Of a DNA stretch of 35,838 nt, positions 1-7,545 are shown one piece after another. Each line of letters opens with the position of its first letter. The stretch's first letter is position 1. A model generated the notes under the pieces. That model saw only the letters and a list, made by a program, of their open reading frames with translations, did not search any database and was not told the origin of the DNA. The stretch spans positions 1 to 35,838 of IMG/VR virus record IMGVR_UViG_3300030085_000871. One strand, 5' to 3'. This DNA comes from a virus. Position numbers and translations under genes: made by a program.

Positions 1-348
1 AGCCTTACTCGTATATGTAACGAGCGTGATCACTTACCTTCATGGCGTACCATACTGCGCTATGTGCAAGAGGACGAGGATGCGTACACACAATATCGTA
101 CAGCTCGATCATTGCAGTGTGAGGTCATGCGTGACCAAATACTAGACTTGGTTGAAGCAGCATTACCTGAGGATCCAAAGCTCGCTATGGCAGAAGTACA
201 GAGGCGTAGACTCCAGGCTGATCATATGGACAAGCACATACGTCAGATGCAACCGCTAGGTATACGTGATAAGGCAGAGGATAAGCAGCAAGCAGGGCAG
301 ATCACATTGACCTGGAGTGGTGGTGATGTCACTGCTGAAGCTAGTTGA
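1..348 (+). CDS. terS: Terminase small subunit, 3' part (5' end lies outside the window)
   Basis: The frame is open from base 1 to the stop at 346-348, giving 115 residues. It begins in mid-protein with SLTRICNERDHLPSWRTIL, the DNA-binding helix-turn-helix pattern of Sf6-type small terminases. This is followed by a helical oligomerisation region and a short polar tail ending GGDVTAEAS. The small subunit recognises the packaging site on the concatemer and hands the DNA to the large subunit. The missing N-terminus is supplied by an equivalent gene starting at 35708, and the joined length of about 137 residues matches the Sf6-type family (about 140). The first Met at 64 is internal and is not the true start. 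The family call rests on pattern and on position directly before the large terminase. Confidence 0.8.
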   Translation, partial: SLTRICNERDHLPSWRTILRYVQEDEDAYTQYRTARSLQCEVMRDQILDLVEAALPEDPKLAMAEVQRRRLQADHMDKHIRQMQPLGIRDKAEDKQQAGQITLTWSGGDVTAEAS

Positions 349-438
349 TTTGTGTGTGTAGTGCATAGGCTGTGGCAGTGCTCGCGCGCACGAGGCAGAC
401 ACCCAGAAGATTTGATTTTGTTTTAGATATGCCTGGTT

Positions 439-460
439 CTAGGCGCCCACTAGGCGCCCA
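439..460 (+). repeat. Tandem 11-base repeat (ctaggcgccca x2) in the terS-terL gap
   Basis: Two perfect adjacent copies of CTAGGCGCCCA (439-449 and 450-460), each centred on the palindrome GGCGCC. Near-identical units recur in both orientations at 27941-27970 and 28124-28146, flanking the attachment core. The rest of the 260-base gap (349-608) holds GC-rich stretches (around 385-400 and 530-575) and no supported gene. The role is unknown; a protein-binding site or packaging-related signal is possible. Confidence 0.6.
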
Positions 461-608
461 AGGCAGCTAAGCTATTGTAATTACAGAACATGTGGTCGGG
501 TTGCACACCCGATGACCCTATAATTTTGCCAGGGGCGCACCCCCACCCCCCAAAAAAGTGGGCGCTCCTTCTATACACGTATAAAACCCAAACAAGACAC
601 TCCGTCAC

Positions 609-1883
609 ATGCACATCGAGATACCCTATTCACCAAGACCATTACAAAACCAATTGCACCAGGCGTTAGCTGAGAAGCGCTGGGGCGTAGTTGTATGCCA
701 TCGTAGGTTTGGCAAGACAGTGATGGCTATTAATCACTTGTTGAGGGCTGCTATATTGTGTGACAAGCCTAACCCTAGGTTTAGTTACATAGCACCGACA
801 TATCGTCAGGCCAAAGCAGTAGCCTGGGATTATCTCAAACAGTTTGCTGGAGCGATCCCTATGGTACGGTTTCATGAGACTGAGCTACGGTGTGATTTGC
901 CGAATGGCGCCAGGATCCAGTTACTGGGTGCAGAGAACCCTGATAGTTTACGTGGGATATATCAGGACGGTACGTGTTTAGATGAGATGGCAGATATGCC
1001 AGAGAGTTTGTTTCCTGAGATCATCAGGCCAGCGCTCAGTGATCGAAAAGGGTGGGCGTTGTTTATTGGTACGCCTAGAGGTCACAATGCGTTTTATGAA
1101 TTGTATGACGCAGCGGAGAGGCAAGACGATTGGCACACGGCTTTATTTAAGGCGAGTGAAACAGGAATACTGGATGATGAGGAGTTAGAGGCTGCATCGT
1201 CTATGATGAGTCCTGACCAGTATGCCCAGGAATATGAATGTAGCTGGGTGGCAAATGTACCAGGTGCTGTTTATGGAAAAGAGTTACAAGAGCTGCATGA
1301 GAAGGGGCGCATAACTTCAGTTCCCTATGATCCATCTGTAAGGGTAGAAACTTTTTGGGATTTGGGTGTGGGCGATAGCACGGTAATTTGGTTTGTACAG
1401 CAAGTTGGGCGAGCTGTGCATGTAATAGATTATTATGAAAACAGGGGAGAGGGATTGCCGCACTATGCAAAGGTGCTGCAACAGAAAGAGTATTTATATT
1501 CGATGCATCATGCACCGCATGACATTGAGGTTAGGGAGCTGAGTACTGGGAAGAGTAGGCGAGAGGCTGCGTATGACCTGGGGATTAATTTTAGGGTTGT
1601 TCCAAAGTTACCGTTAGAGGATGGGATCCATGCTGCGAAAATGTTACTCCCTCGTTGCTGGTTTGATGCAGAGCTGTGCAAGCCTGGTCTTGAGGCTCTC
1701 AGGCAGTATCACCGCGCTTATAACGAGCGTTTGCGTAGTTTTAGGAACACACCTGTTCACGATTGGAGTTCGCATAGCGCGGATGCCTATCGGTATTTGG
1801 CGGTGGGTATCAGGGCTGTGTCGGACAGTTTACGTCCAGCTCAAAGGGATGCTGACAGCGGTTATAATCCGTTTGCGGCGTAG
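609..1883 (+). CDS. terL: Terminase large subunit (ATPase/nuclease)
   Basis: This 424-residue protein is the DNA packaging motor. Residues 30-37 (CHRRFGKT) are the Walker A loop of the N-terminal ATPase. An acidic Walker B-like segment (GTCLDEMAD) lies near residue 122. The C-terminal RNase H-like nuclease has its first acidic strand at TFWDLGVGDSTV (near 250) and a late acidic patch at WSSHSADAYRYLA near the end. The motor docks on the portal and cuts concatemeric DNA. Length and motif order are usual for the family. ATG 609 has only a weak ribosome binding site, but upstream sequence gives no better start. It is separated from terS by a 260-base gap rather than being coupled to it. Confidence 0.95.
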   Translation: MHIEIPYSPRPLQNQLHQALAEKRWGVVVCHRRFGKTVMAINHLLRAAILCDKPNPRFSYIAPTYRQAKAVAWDYLKQFAGAIPMVRFHETELRCDLPNGARIQLLGAENPDSLRGIYQDGTCLDEMADMPESLFPEIIRPALSDRKGWALFIGTPRGHNAFYELYDAAERQDDWHTALFKASETGILDDEELEAASSMMSPDQYAQEYECSWVANVPGAVYGKELQELHEKGRITSVPYDPSVRVETFWDLGVGDSTVIWFVQQVGRAVHVIDYYENRGEGLPHYAKVLQQKEYLYSMHHAPHDIEVRELSTGKSRREAAYDLGINFRVVPKLPLEDGIHAAKMLLPRCWFDAELCKPGLEALRQYHRAYNERLRSFRNTPVHDWSSHSADAYRYLAVGIRAVSDSLRPAQRDADSGYNPFAA

Positions 1884-1892
1884 GAGATAAGT

Positions 1893-2579
1893 ATGCGTAA
1901 TTTTTTTAGACGGTTGCGAGATAGTTTTAGAAGAAGAACAAACACTTCAAGAAACAGAACAAGTCAACGCACCGCTAGTGCAAATGCACGAAGGGCAGCA
2001 ACTGAAGACGGTTCAGAAGCAAGATACCGCAATAGAAGTGCTTTGGGTCGTGCCGCTAGTGACTTTGCAATGGATGTTGGCCTTACACAAAGAGATAATC
2101 AATATTACGCAAATCTTGCAAACCGCCAGGAAGCATCACAGCAAGCATTAGCTGATATGCGTCGTAGGCGTGATAGGCGCAGAAATCGCACTGATGACAC
2201 AACAGAAACTAAGCCAACAGAAGAAGTAACAAACGTAACAGAAAACACTAGTACAACAACGCTAGATCCAACAACCGATACATCGCTGACGAATGTTGAA
2301 AATATATCTAATCAAACATTTAGTAATAACGATAACATTTCTAACTACTTTGATAACACAGCAACGTCATTGGTAAATACGGCTGCTGGTCAGGAACAAA
2401 ACCAGGCATCTGCGTTGACTACATCTGTAGGTGAGGCCGAAGATGAGGCCATTAGCTATATGACAACTGGTACAGCATCAAATGTTTTGAACCCTGGTGG
2501 CGCACAAGGATTGCTGGGCGGTGATGATGAAGACGAAGACGATCCGTTTAACAGACGCAAAACGCTGATAGGCGCTTGA
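1893..2579 (+). CDS. Low-complexity head-module protein, unknown function
   Basis: I do not recognise a known domain in these 228 residues. The first ~40 residues are strongly basic (MRNFFRRLRDSFRRR), followed by an Ala/Arg-rich helical part with a second basic patch (MRRRRDRRRNR). Then comes a long Thr/Asn-rich, probably disordered stretch, and an acidic end (GGDDEDEDDPFNRR). The gene lies 9 bases after terL and 210 bases before the portal, so it is co-transcribed with the head genes. A charge-segregated, disordered protein here could be a minor virion or assembly factor; that is inference. Start ATG 1893 follows AGGAGATAAGT, a good ribosome binding site. Confidence 0.75.
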   Translation: MRNFFRRLRDSFRRRTNTSRNRTSQRTASANARRAATEDGSEARYRNRSALGRAASDFAMDVGLTQRDNQYYANLANRQEASQQALADMRRRRDRRRNRTDDTTETKPTEEVTNVTENTSTTTLDPTTDTSLTNVENISNQTFSNNDNISNYFDNTATSLVNTAAGQEQNQASALTTSVGEAEDEAISYMTTGTASNVLNPGGAQGLLGGDDEDEDDPFNRRKTLIGA

Positions 2580-2580
2580 T

Positions 2581-2790
2581 ATGATGATAGCCAATAAGAA
2601 AAAACCTAAAAATATTGCTGGTATGATGGGCAAGAAGGCATCACAGCCAGCGCAAATGATGGGTAAAATGACGGTGGATCCGTTAGAACGTGCGATGCAG
2701 AAAATGGCTGGACGGACGCAAGGCGGTGCAATGGATGGCATCAAACTTAAAAAGAAACCGACTATTATGACAAGTTATGGAATTCTGTAA
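2581..2790 (+). CDS. Small basic Met/Lys-rich protein with KKxxIMxxYG C-terminus
   Basis: A 69-residue, very basic protein rich in Met, Lys and Gly. It is tightly packed between the previous gene (1-base gap) and the portal gene, whose ATG overlaps its stop codon. It ends KKKPTIMTSYGIL. The same C-terminal pattern, lysines then IM-[ST]-x-YG, occurs in two tiny proteins at 27140 and 27199, far away in the lysis region. The shared ending suggests a common binding or packaging role, possibly DNA or virion association. No known family can be named from sequence alone. Confidence 0.75.
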   Translation: MMIANKKKPKNIAGMMGKKASQPAQMMGKMTVDPLERAMQKMAGRTQGGAMDGIKLKKKPTIMTSYGIL

Positions 2791-4394
2791 TGGCTGAAGT
2801 CACAAAACTCGTACAGCAGCTGGATAGGCGATATAAAACGCTACAGACACAGCGCAGCAACTGGGAACAGCACTGGCAGCAACTAGCCGACTATATGCTC
2901 CCTAGAAAGGCTGATATTGTCAAAAAACGTACACAGGGTGACAAACGAACAGAATTAATTTTTGATGGCACGGCAATACATGCAGTAGAGCTGCTGGCCT
3001 CAAGCTTGCACGGAATGTTGACTAGCCCAAGTACGCCCTGGTTTTCGATGCGCTATCGCAATCCAGGGCTACAGAGGGATGATGCAGCAAACGAATGGCT
3101 AGAAGTGTGTACAGATCAAATGTACCAGCACTTTAATCGTTCTAACTTTCAGCAAGAAATACACGAACTGTACTATGACTTGGTGGTATTTGGCACTGGC
3201 AGTTTTTACGTCAACATGGAAGAAGACGGATTGCGGTTCGCGTGTCGGCATATAGCAGAAATATGCATATCAGAAGATAGCCAGGGTCGGGTCGATACGA
3301 TCTATAGAAAGTTTAAACTGACCGCTCGATCTATTAAAATGCAGTTTCCAGACGCAACAATGCCGAAAGCTGTAGAAAAAGATGTCGATAATGATCCGTA
3401 CAAAGAACATGAAGTTGTTCATGCCGTGTTTCCCCGTGCGGAAGCTACTGGGGCATTTGCAAAAAATAAACCAGTAGCATCTGTATATTATTTAGCAGAT
3501 AGTCGGGAGCTGCTCAGTGAAGGTGGCTTTGACGAAATGCCGTTTATGTCACCACGTTTTGTTAAAGATAGCGTAAGCACCTATGGGCGCAGCCCAGCAA
3601 TGACTGCACTGCCTGACGTTAAGATGCTTAACAAAATGTCAGAAACAACAATTAAGGCTGCACAAAAACAAATCGATCCACCACTGATGGTTCCAGACGA
3701 TGGGTTTTTAGGCACAGTACGCACCTCGCCAGGTGCACTAAATTTTTACCGATCAGGAACGCGAGATAGGTTAGAGCCGCTGCAAATCGGAGCCAACAAC
3801 CCACTAGGGCTGAACATGGAAGAGCAAAGGCGTAACGCAATACGTCAAGCATTCTATGTAGACCAGCTGCTACTGGGTCAGGGGCAAAACATGACAGCGA
3901 CAGAAGTGTTGCAGAGGAACGAAGAAAAAATGAGGTTGCTTGGCCCTGTTTTAGGACGGATGCAAGCAGAATTGCTCCAACCTCTTATATCACGCTCTTT
4001 TGCATTGCTTCTCAGGGCTGGCCTCCTCCCTCCAGCGCCTGAGGAGCTACAAGGTCAGGATATTGATATTGAATACGTAAGCCCCCTAGCGAAAGCGCAA
4101 AAACTTACAGATCTCCAGGCAATGCTGCGTGGATTTGAGATATTGCTGCAAGTCAGCCAGGTCGCACCAGTAACAGATTATCTCGATGGCGATAAGATGG
4201 TGCAGTATCTTGTTGAGACAGCTGGCCTACCAGCCAGGGTTATAAGAGGCGATGATGAGGTGGCAGAGATCCGACAGCAACAGGCAGAAGCCGCACAACA
4301 GCAACAGGCAATGCAAGAACAGATGCAAAGCGCTGAAGCAGCAAACAAGATAGCGCCATTTATTAAGGCGGCTGGAACAGTACCACTAGAATGA
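2790..4394 (+). CDS. Portal (head-to-tail connector) protein, T7 type
   Basis: The 534-residue protein matches the head-tail connector family of T7-like phages in length and pattern: an N-terminal helical stretch (LDRRYKTLQTQRSNWEQHWQQLADYMLPR), a FDGTAIHAVELLASSLHGMLTS-like segment split by a short turn, a conserved SPAMTALPDVKMLNKM region in the middle, and a Gln-rich C-terminal helix (QQQAEAAQQQQAMQEQM). Twelve copies form the ring through which DNA enters and leaves the capsid, on which the terminase and tail assemble. ATG 2790 overlaps the stop of the preceding gene, and its own end overlaps the next gene, so translation is coupled. Confidence 0.93.
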   Translation: MAEVTKLVQQLDRRYKTLQTQRSNWEQHWQQLADYMLPRKADIVKKRTQGDKRTELIFDGTAIHAVELLASSLHGMLTSPSTPWFSMRYRNPGLQRDDAANEWLEVCTDQMYQHFNRSNFQQEIHELYYDLVVFGTGSFYVNMEEDGLRFACRHIAEICISEDSQGRVDTIYRKFKLTARSIKMQFPDATMPKAVEKDVDNDPYKEHEVVHAVFPRAEATGAFAKNKPVASVYYLADSRELLSEGGFDEMPFMSPRFVKDSVSTYGRSPAMTALPDVKMLNKMSETTIKAAQKQIDPPLMVPDDGFLGTVRTSPGALNFYRSGTRDRLEPLQIGANNPLGLNMEEQRRNAIRQAFYVDQLLLGQGQNMTATEVLQRNEEKMRLLGPVLGRMQAELLQPLISRSFALLLRAGLLPPAPEELQGQDIDIEYVSPLAKAQKLTDLQAMLRGFEILLQVSQVAPVTDYLDGDKMVQYLVETAGLPARVIRGDDEVAEIRQQQAEAAQQQQAMQEQMQSAEAANKIAPFIKAAGTVPLE

Positions 4395-4597
4395 AGGTAG
4401 AAGATTTAAAACTTGCCTATCGCAGAACATTTAACACTGACGATGGCGAGATTGTATTAGGTGACCTCAAGGCACGGTTTGGCTTTGAAACCACCACGTA
4501 TTCGGACAATCCATATAATTCTGCATTTAACGAAGGTCAGCGAGCAGCTGTGCTGCTGATTGTCCGTATGCTGACCGAAGGGAAGGAACCCGAATGA
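4391..4597 (+). CDS. Bbp19-like small phage protein
   Basis: A 68-residue protein whose pattern (GEIVLGDLKARFGF, then NPYNSAFNEGQRAAVLLIVRML) resembles the Bbp19-like phage domain, usually found beside portal and scaffold genes in podovirus head modules. It overlaps the portal gene by 4 bases and the scaffold gene by 4 bases, a translationally coupled arrangement. Function is unknown; the position suggests a head assembly accessory. Family assignment is from remembered pattern, not a search. Confidence 0.75.
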   Translation: MKVEDLKLAYRRTFNTDDGEIVLGDLKARFGFETTTYSDNPYNSAFNEGQRAAVLLIVRMLTEGKEPE

Positions 4598-5418
4598 GCG
4601 AAGAGGCAATCCAAGACACTGGATCTCAGGAAGTCGCAACAGAAGCTGTAGCGGAAAGCGCAGTAGAAGAAGTTAGTTTTAGAGACAGTCTACCAGATAA
4701 TTTGCGTAATGCGCCTGGTATGATGAAATTTAAAGATCTAAACGGTTTAGCACAAGGGTATGTAAACCTAGAGTCTATGATTGGCACAGATAAAATCGGT
4801 GTGCCACAAGACAGCTGGACTGACGATCAATGGTCTGAGTTCTATAGCAAAACAGGACGCCCAGAAGATACCGCTGCATATGTTGCAGATTTTGATAATG
4901 TTTTGAGCGAGGAACAGGCAAACGGTTTTAGACAAGCTGTGTTCGAGGCTGGTCTATCGCCCAGGCAGTTCGATAAAATTGCAGCGTATTTTGTTAATGA
5001 AAATGCTGCAATGGAACAAGATGCTGAAGCGCGAGCTGAAGCGGCCTTTGATGAAGGTGTTGCTGCACTGCAAGCAGAGTGGGGGCAAGCTACAGATCAA
5101 CGTATTAAGCTAGCACAGTCAGCGGCTAATACATTGCTAGGCGGTATAGAAAACAACGAGTTTTTTACAGAAACAATGGCAGATGGTACGCAACTTGGCG
5201 ATCATCCAGAGATTATAAAAATGTTTGCAGCACTTGGTGAGCAAATGGGCGAAGACAACCTGGTAGGAGAAACGTCAGAGCTGATTATGACACCAGAGCA
5301 AGCACGACAAGAACTAAAAGAGCTAATGCGTCCTGGCACTCCATATATGGATGCCCAGCACCCAGAACATGATGCGTATGTGCAAAAAGTACAGGAGCTT
5401 TTCCAAGCAGCATCGTGA
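4594..5418 (+). CDS. Capsid scaffolding (assembly) protein, T7 gp9-like
   Basis: This 274-residue acidic protein sits between portal and capsid, the usual place of the scaffold in T7-like phages. It has an acidic, low-complexity N-terminus (residues 1-25), then the family's typical stretch SLPDNLRNAPGMMKFKDLNG with ...LAQGYVNLESMIG (about 30-65), a Trp-rich segment, and a helical C-terminal half. Scaffolds guide capsid protein into the procapsid and leave before or during packaging. Its ATG overlaps the previous stop. It is followed by a 141-base gap before the capsid gene. Confidence 0.88.
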   Translation: MSEEAIQDTGSQEVATEAVAESAVEEVSFRDSLPDNLRNAPGMMKFKDLNGLAQGYVNLESMIGTDKIGVPQDSWTDDQWSEFYSKTGRPEDTAAYVADFDNVLSEEQANGFRQAVFEAGLSPRQFDKIAAYFVNENAAMEQDAEARAEAAFDEGVAALQAEWGQATDQRIKLAQSAANTLLGGIENNEFFTETMADGTQLGDHPEIIKMFAALGEQMGEDNLVGETSELIMTPEQARQELKELMRPGTPYMDAQHPEHDAYVQKVQELFQAAS

Positions 5419-5449
5419 TACGTGGATAACCGTAAGGCCCACACGCCAA

Positions 5450-5464
5450 GCATGTGTGACATGC
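5450..5464 (+). other. Perfect inverted repeat in the scaffold-capsid gap
   Basis: GCATGT-GTG-ACATGC forms a 6-bp stem with a 3-base loop, about 95 bases before the capsid start. No U-run follows, so it is not an intrinsic terminator. It may be an mRNA processing or stabilising hairpin for the highly expressed capsid message, or a protein-binding site. This is speculative. Confidence 0.3.
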
Positions 5465-5559
5465 GGAGTGACTGCCCATAGCAGTAAGCACGGCCCCGAA
5501 AGGGATAACCAAGCGCAGCAACCCAAAATTAATTGAAACAAACTGTAAAGGAGAGACGT

Positions 5560-6420
5560 ATGTCTACCCAAATCACTACAGCTTTTGTCAATCAGTTTTC
5601 CGCTAACGTCCAAATGCTATCACAGCAAATGGGTTCGTTGCTGCGAAATGCAGTTGATGTGGAAAGTGTGAATGGCGAGAAAGCTTTTTTTGATCAAGTG
5701 GGATCGACAGCAGCGGTAAAGAAAACAAGCCGCCACGCTGATACGCCACTTGTTGAAACACCACACACTCGTAGAATGGTCACCATGTCAGACTATGAGT
5801 GGGCTGACTTAATCGATGAACAGGACAAAGTGCGTTTGCTTATCGATCCAACATCAACCTATGGCAGAGCGGCAGCTGCTGCGATGGGAAGAGCGATGGA
5901 CGATGAGATTATTGCAGCGGCCCTGGGAACAGCAAAAACTGGCAAAGATGGCGGTACAGACACTGCACTACCAGCTGGTCAGAAAATTGCTCACGGTTCT
6001 GCTGGTTTAACAATTGCTAAACTTGTAAGCGCAAAAGAGCTTCTTGATGCAGCAAGTGTTGATCCGTCAATACCGCGTCATATCGTTGTGTCACCAAAAC
6101 AAATTTCTGATTTGTTAAACAATACAACGGTTACATCATCTGATTTCAATACCGTCAAAGCGTTAGCTCAAGGTGAAATCAATTCGTTTGTAGGCTTTAA
6201 CTTCATCGTGTCGAATAGACTAACAACAGATTCAAACTCAGACCGTCAGGTTATTGCGTTTGCACAAGATGGTCTAAAAGTAGGCATGGGCAAAGAGCCT
6301 ATGGCAAAGATCGATGAACGAGCCGACAAGTCATATGCAACGCAAGTTTACTACTGTCAGACACTCGGGGCAACTCGAATGGAAGAAGAAAAAGTAGTCG
6401 AAATTGCGTGTAACGAATAG
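5560..6420 (+). CDS. Major capsid protein (Phage_capsid_2-like)
   Basis: The protein is 286 residues when started at ATG 5560, which follows the strong ribosome binding site AAAGGAG. A longer reading from 5533 lacks one. The N-terminal part (ITTAFVNQFSANVQML...) and the run VKKTSRHADTPLVETPHTRR, then YEWADLIDEQDKVRLLIDPTS, are the signature of the HK97-fold capsid family found in many T7-organised marine phages. It forms the icosahedral shell around the scaffold. The 141-base leader before it and the terminator after the next gene suggest strong, separately tuned expression. Confidence 0.9.
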   Translation: MSTQITTAFVNQFSANVQMLSQQMGSLLRNAVDVESVNGEKAFFDQVGSTAAVKKTSRHADTPLVETPHTRRMVTMSDYEWADLIDEQDKVRLLIDPTSTYGRAAAAAMGRAMDDEIIAAALGTAKTGKDGGTDTALPAGQKIAHGSAGLTIAKLVSAKELLDAASVDPSIPRHIVVSPKQISDLLNNTTVTSSDFNTVKALAQGEINSFVGFNFIVSNRLTTDSNSDRQVIAFAQDGLKVGMGKEPMAKIDERADKSYATQVYYCQTLGATRMEEEKVVEIACNE

Positions 6421-6431
6421 GAGACTTATAA

Positions 6432-6893
6432 ATGGCTACTGTTTATTCCACACAAAGAACTAATTCACGAGCTACACCAGCTACGATGAATAAAGCAAAC
6501 GAGCTTGGCGGTCGTATCCGCGTGGCTCACGGCACGTATGAAGCATCTTCACTTGCATCAGGTGATGTGATTGAAATGTTTATATTGCCAGATGGCGCAC
6601 GTTTGTTGGAAGGATCTCTAGCGCATGATGCACTAGGATCATCAACAACATTGAGCGTTGGCTATGCTGCACACACAAACGCAGCTGGGTCAGCGGTAAG
6701 CGCGGCCGCAGCAGCTTATAAAGCAGCAGCAGCATCAACATCAGCACAGAAAGTAGACATACTTGCTACTTTAGCTCTTGGCTCTGGTACAGAGACAGAC
6801 ACAAATGGTGATGGTGTGGCAGTCACAGTTACGATGGGCGGTGCAGCTGGCACTGGTACTATCGAGCTAACCATCAAATACGTGGTTGATTAA
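6432..6893 (+). CDS. Probable head decoration protein
   Basis: A 153-residue, Ala/Gly/Thr-rich protein, 11 bases after the capsid gene, with a GGAG-type ribosome binding site. The first half has GGRIRVAHGTYEASSLASGDVIEMF, read in two pieces around residues 27-52; the later part is predicted beta-rich with an Ala-rich insertion (SAAAAAYKAAAAS). Proteins of this type follow Phage_capsid_2 capsids and are thought to decorate the shell. That role is inferred from position. An intrinsic terminator follows at 6901, so it closes the head operon. Confidence 0.65.
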   Translation: MATVYSTQRTNSRATPATMNKANELGGRIRVAHGTYEASSLASGDVIEMFILPDGARLLEGSLAHDALGSSTTLSVGYAAHTNAAGSAVSAAAAAYKAAAASTSAQKVDILATLALGSGTETDTNGDGVAVTVTMGGAAGTGTIELTIKYVVD

Positions 6894-6900
6894 TTAAGAG

Positions 6901-6924
6901 GGGCGCGAAAGCGCCCTTCTTTTT
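6901..6924 (+). terminator. Intrinsic terminator after the head genes
   Basis: A perfect stem GGGCGC / GCGCCC with GAAA tetraloop (6901-6916) is followed by TTCTTTTTTT. It is very GC-rich for this genome. It separates the head operon from the tail-tubular operon and probably leaves partial read-through to the genes starting at 6940. Confidence 0.92.
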
Positions 6925-6939
6925 TTATGGGATTTTAAA

Positions 6940-7545
6940 ATGACTTCTACGGTTGATATTGCAAACTATGCGCTAAACTCGCTTGGTGCGAATAACATAA
7001 GCACGTTTGATGAGAACTCTAAGCCAGCGCGATTGGTCAACCAAAGATATAATTCAGTGCGCGATAATGTGTTTCGACAGCATCCTTGGAACTGCCTCAT
7101 AAGGCGTGTGGAGCTACCCAGAGAAAGCGACACACCAGCCTTTGACTACACATATCAATACGCACTACCAACGGATCCGTTTTGTTTACGTGTCCTAGAG
7201 TTCAGCAATGGCACACTGACGTTTCCGTATGATAATATGACCAGCAACTCTGGTGGCCCTGTTTACGTTATCGAGGGGCGTAAGCTTGTAACAGATGAGG
7301 GTATTGCAAAAATACGCTACATCGGGCGTGTAACGGATCCGCAAGAGTATGACGCTGGGCTAGTGGAAACGTTGGCATCTGCACTTGCTTTCGAGTTAGC
7401 CTATGCAATCACTGGATCAAACACAGTTAAGCAGATTATGGCAGCTGAATATTCAGACAAACTGAAAGCAGCTAAATTTGTTGATGCCACAGAGGGTGCG
7501 CCTCAAAAGATCGAGGCCAGTGACTTTTTACAAGCGAGAACATAG
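6940..7545 (+). CDS. Tail tubular protein A (gp11-like adaptor)
   Basis: The 201-residue protein has the pattern of T7 gp11-type tail adaptors: an N-terminal helix with IANYALNSLGANNISTF, then ARLVNQRYNSVRDNVFRQHPW, in which the RQHPWN turn is especially typical. Twelve copies form the ring that connects portal to the nozzle. It lies just after a terminator and directly abuts the tail tubular B gene (no gap), which matches the adaptor-nozzle order of podoviruses. Confidence 0.88.
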   Translation: MTSTVDIANYALNSLGANNISTFDENSKPARLVNQRYNSVRDNVFRQHPWNCLIRRVELPRESDTPAFDYTYQYALPTDPFCLRVLEFSNGTLTFPYDNMTSNSGGPVYVIEGRKLVTDEGIAKIRYIGRVTDPQEYDAGLVETLASALAFELAYAITGSNTVKQIMAAEYSDKLKAAKFVDATEGAPQKIEASDFLQART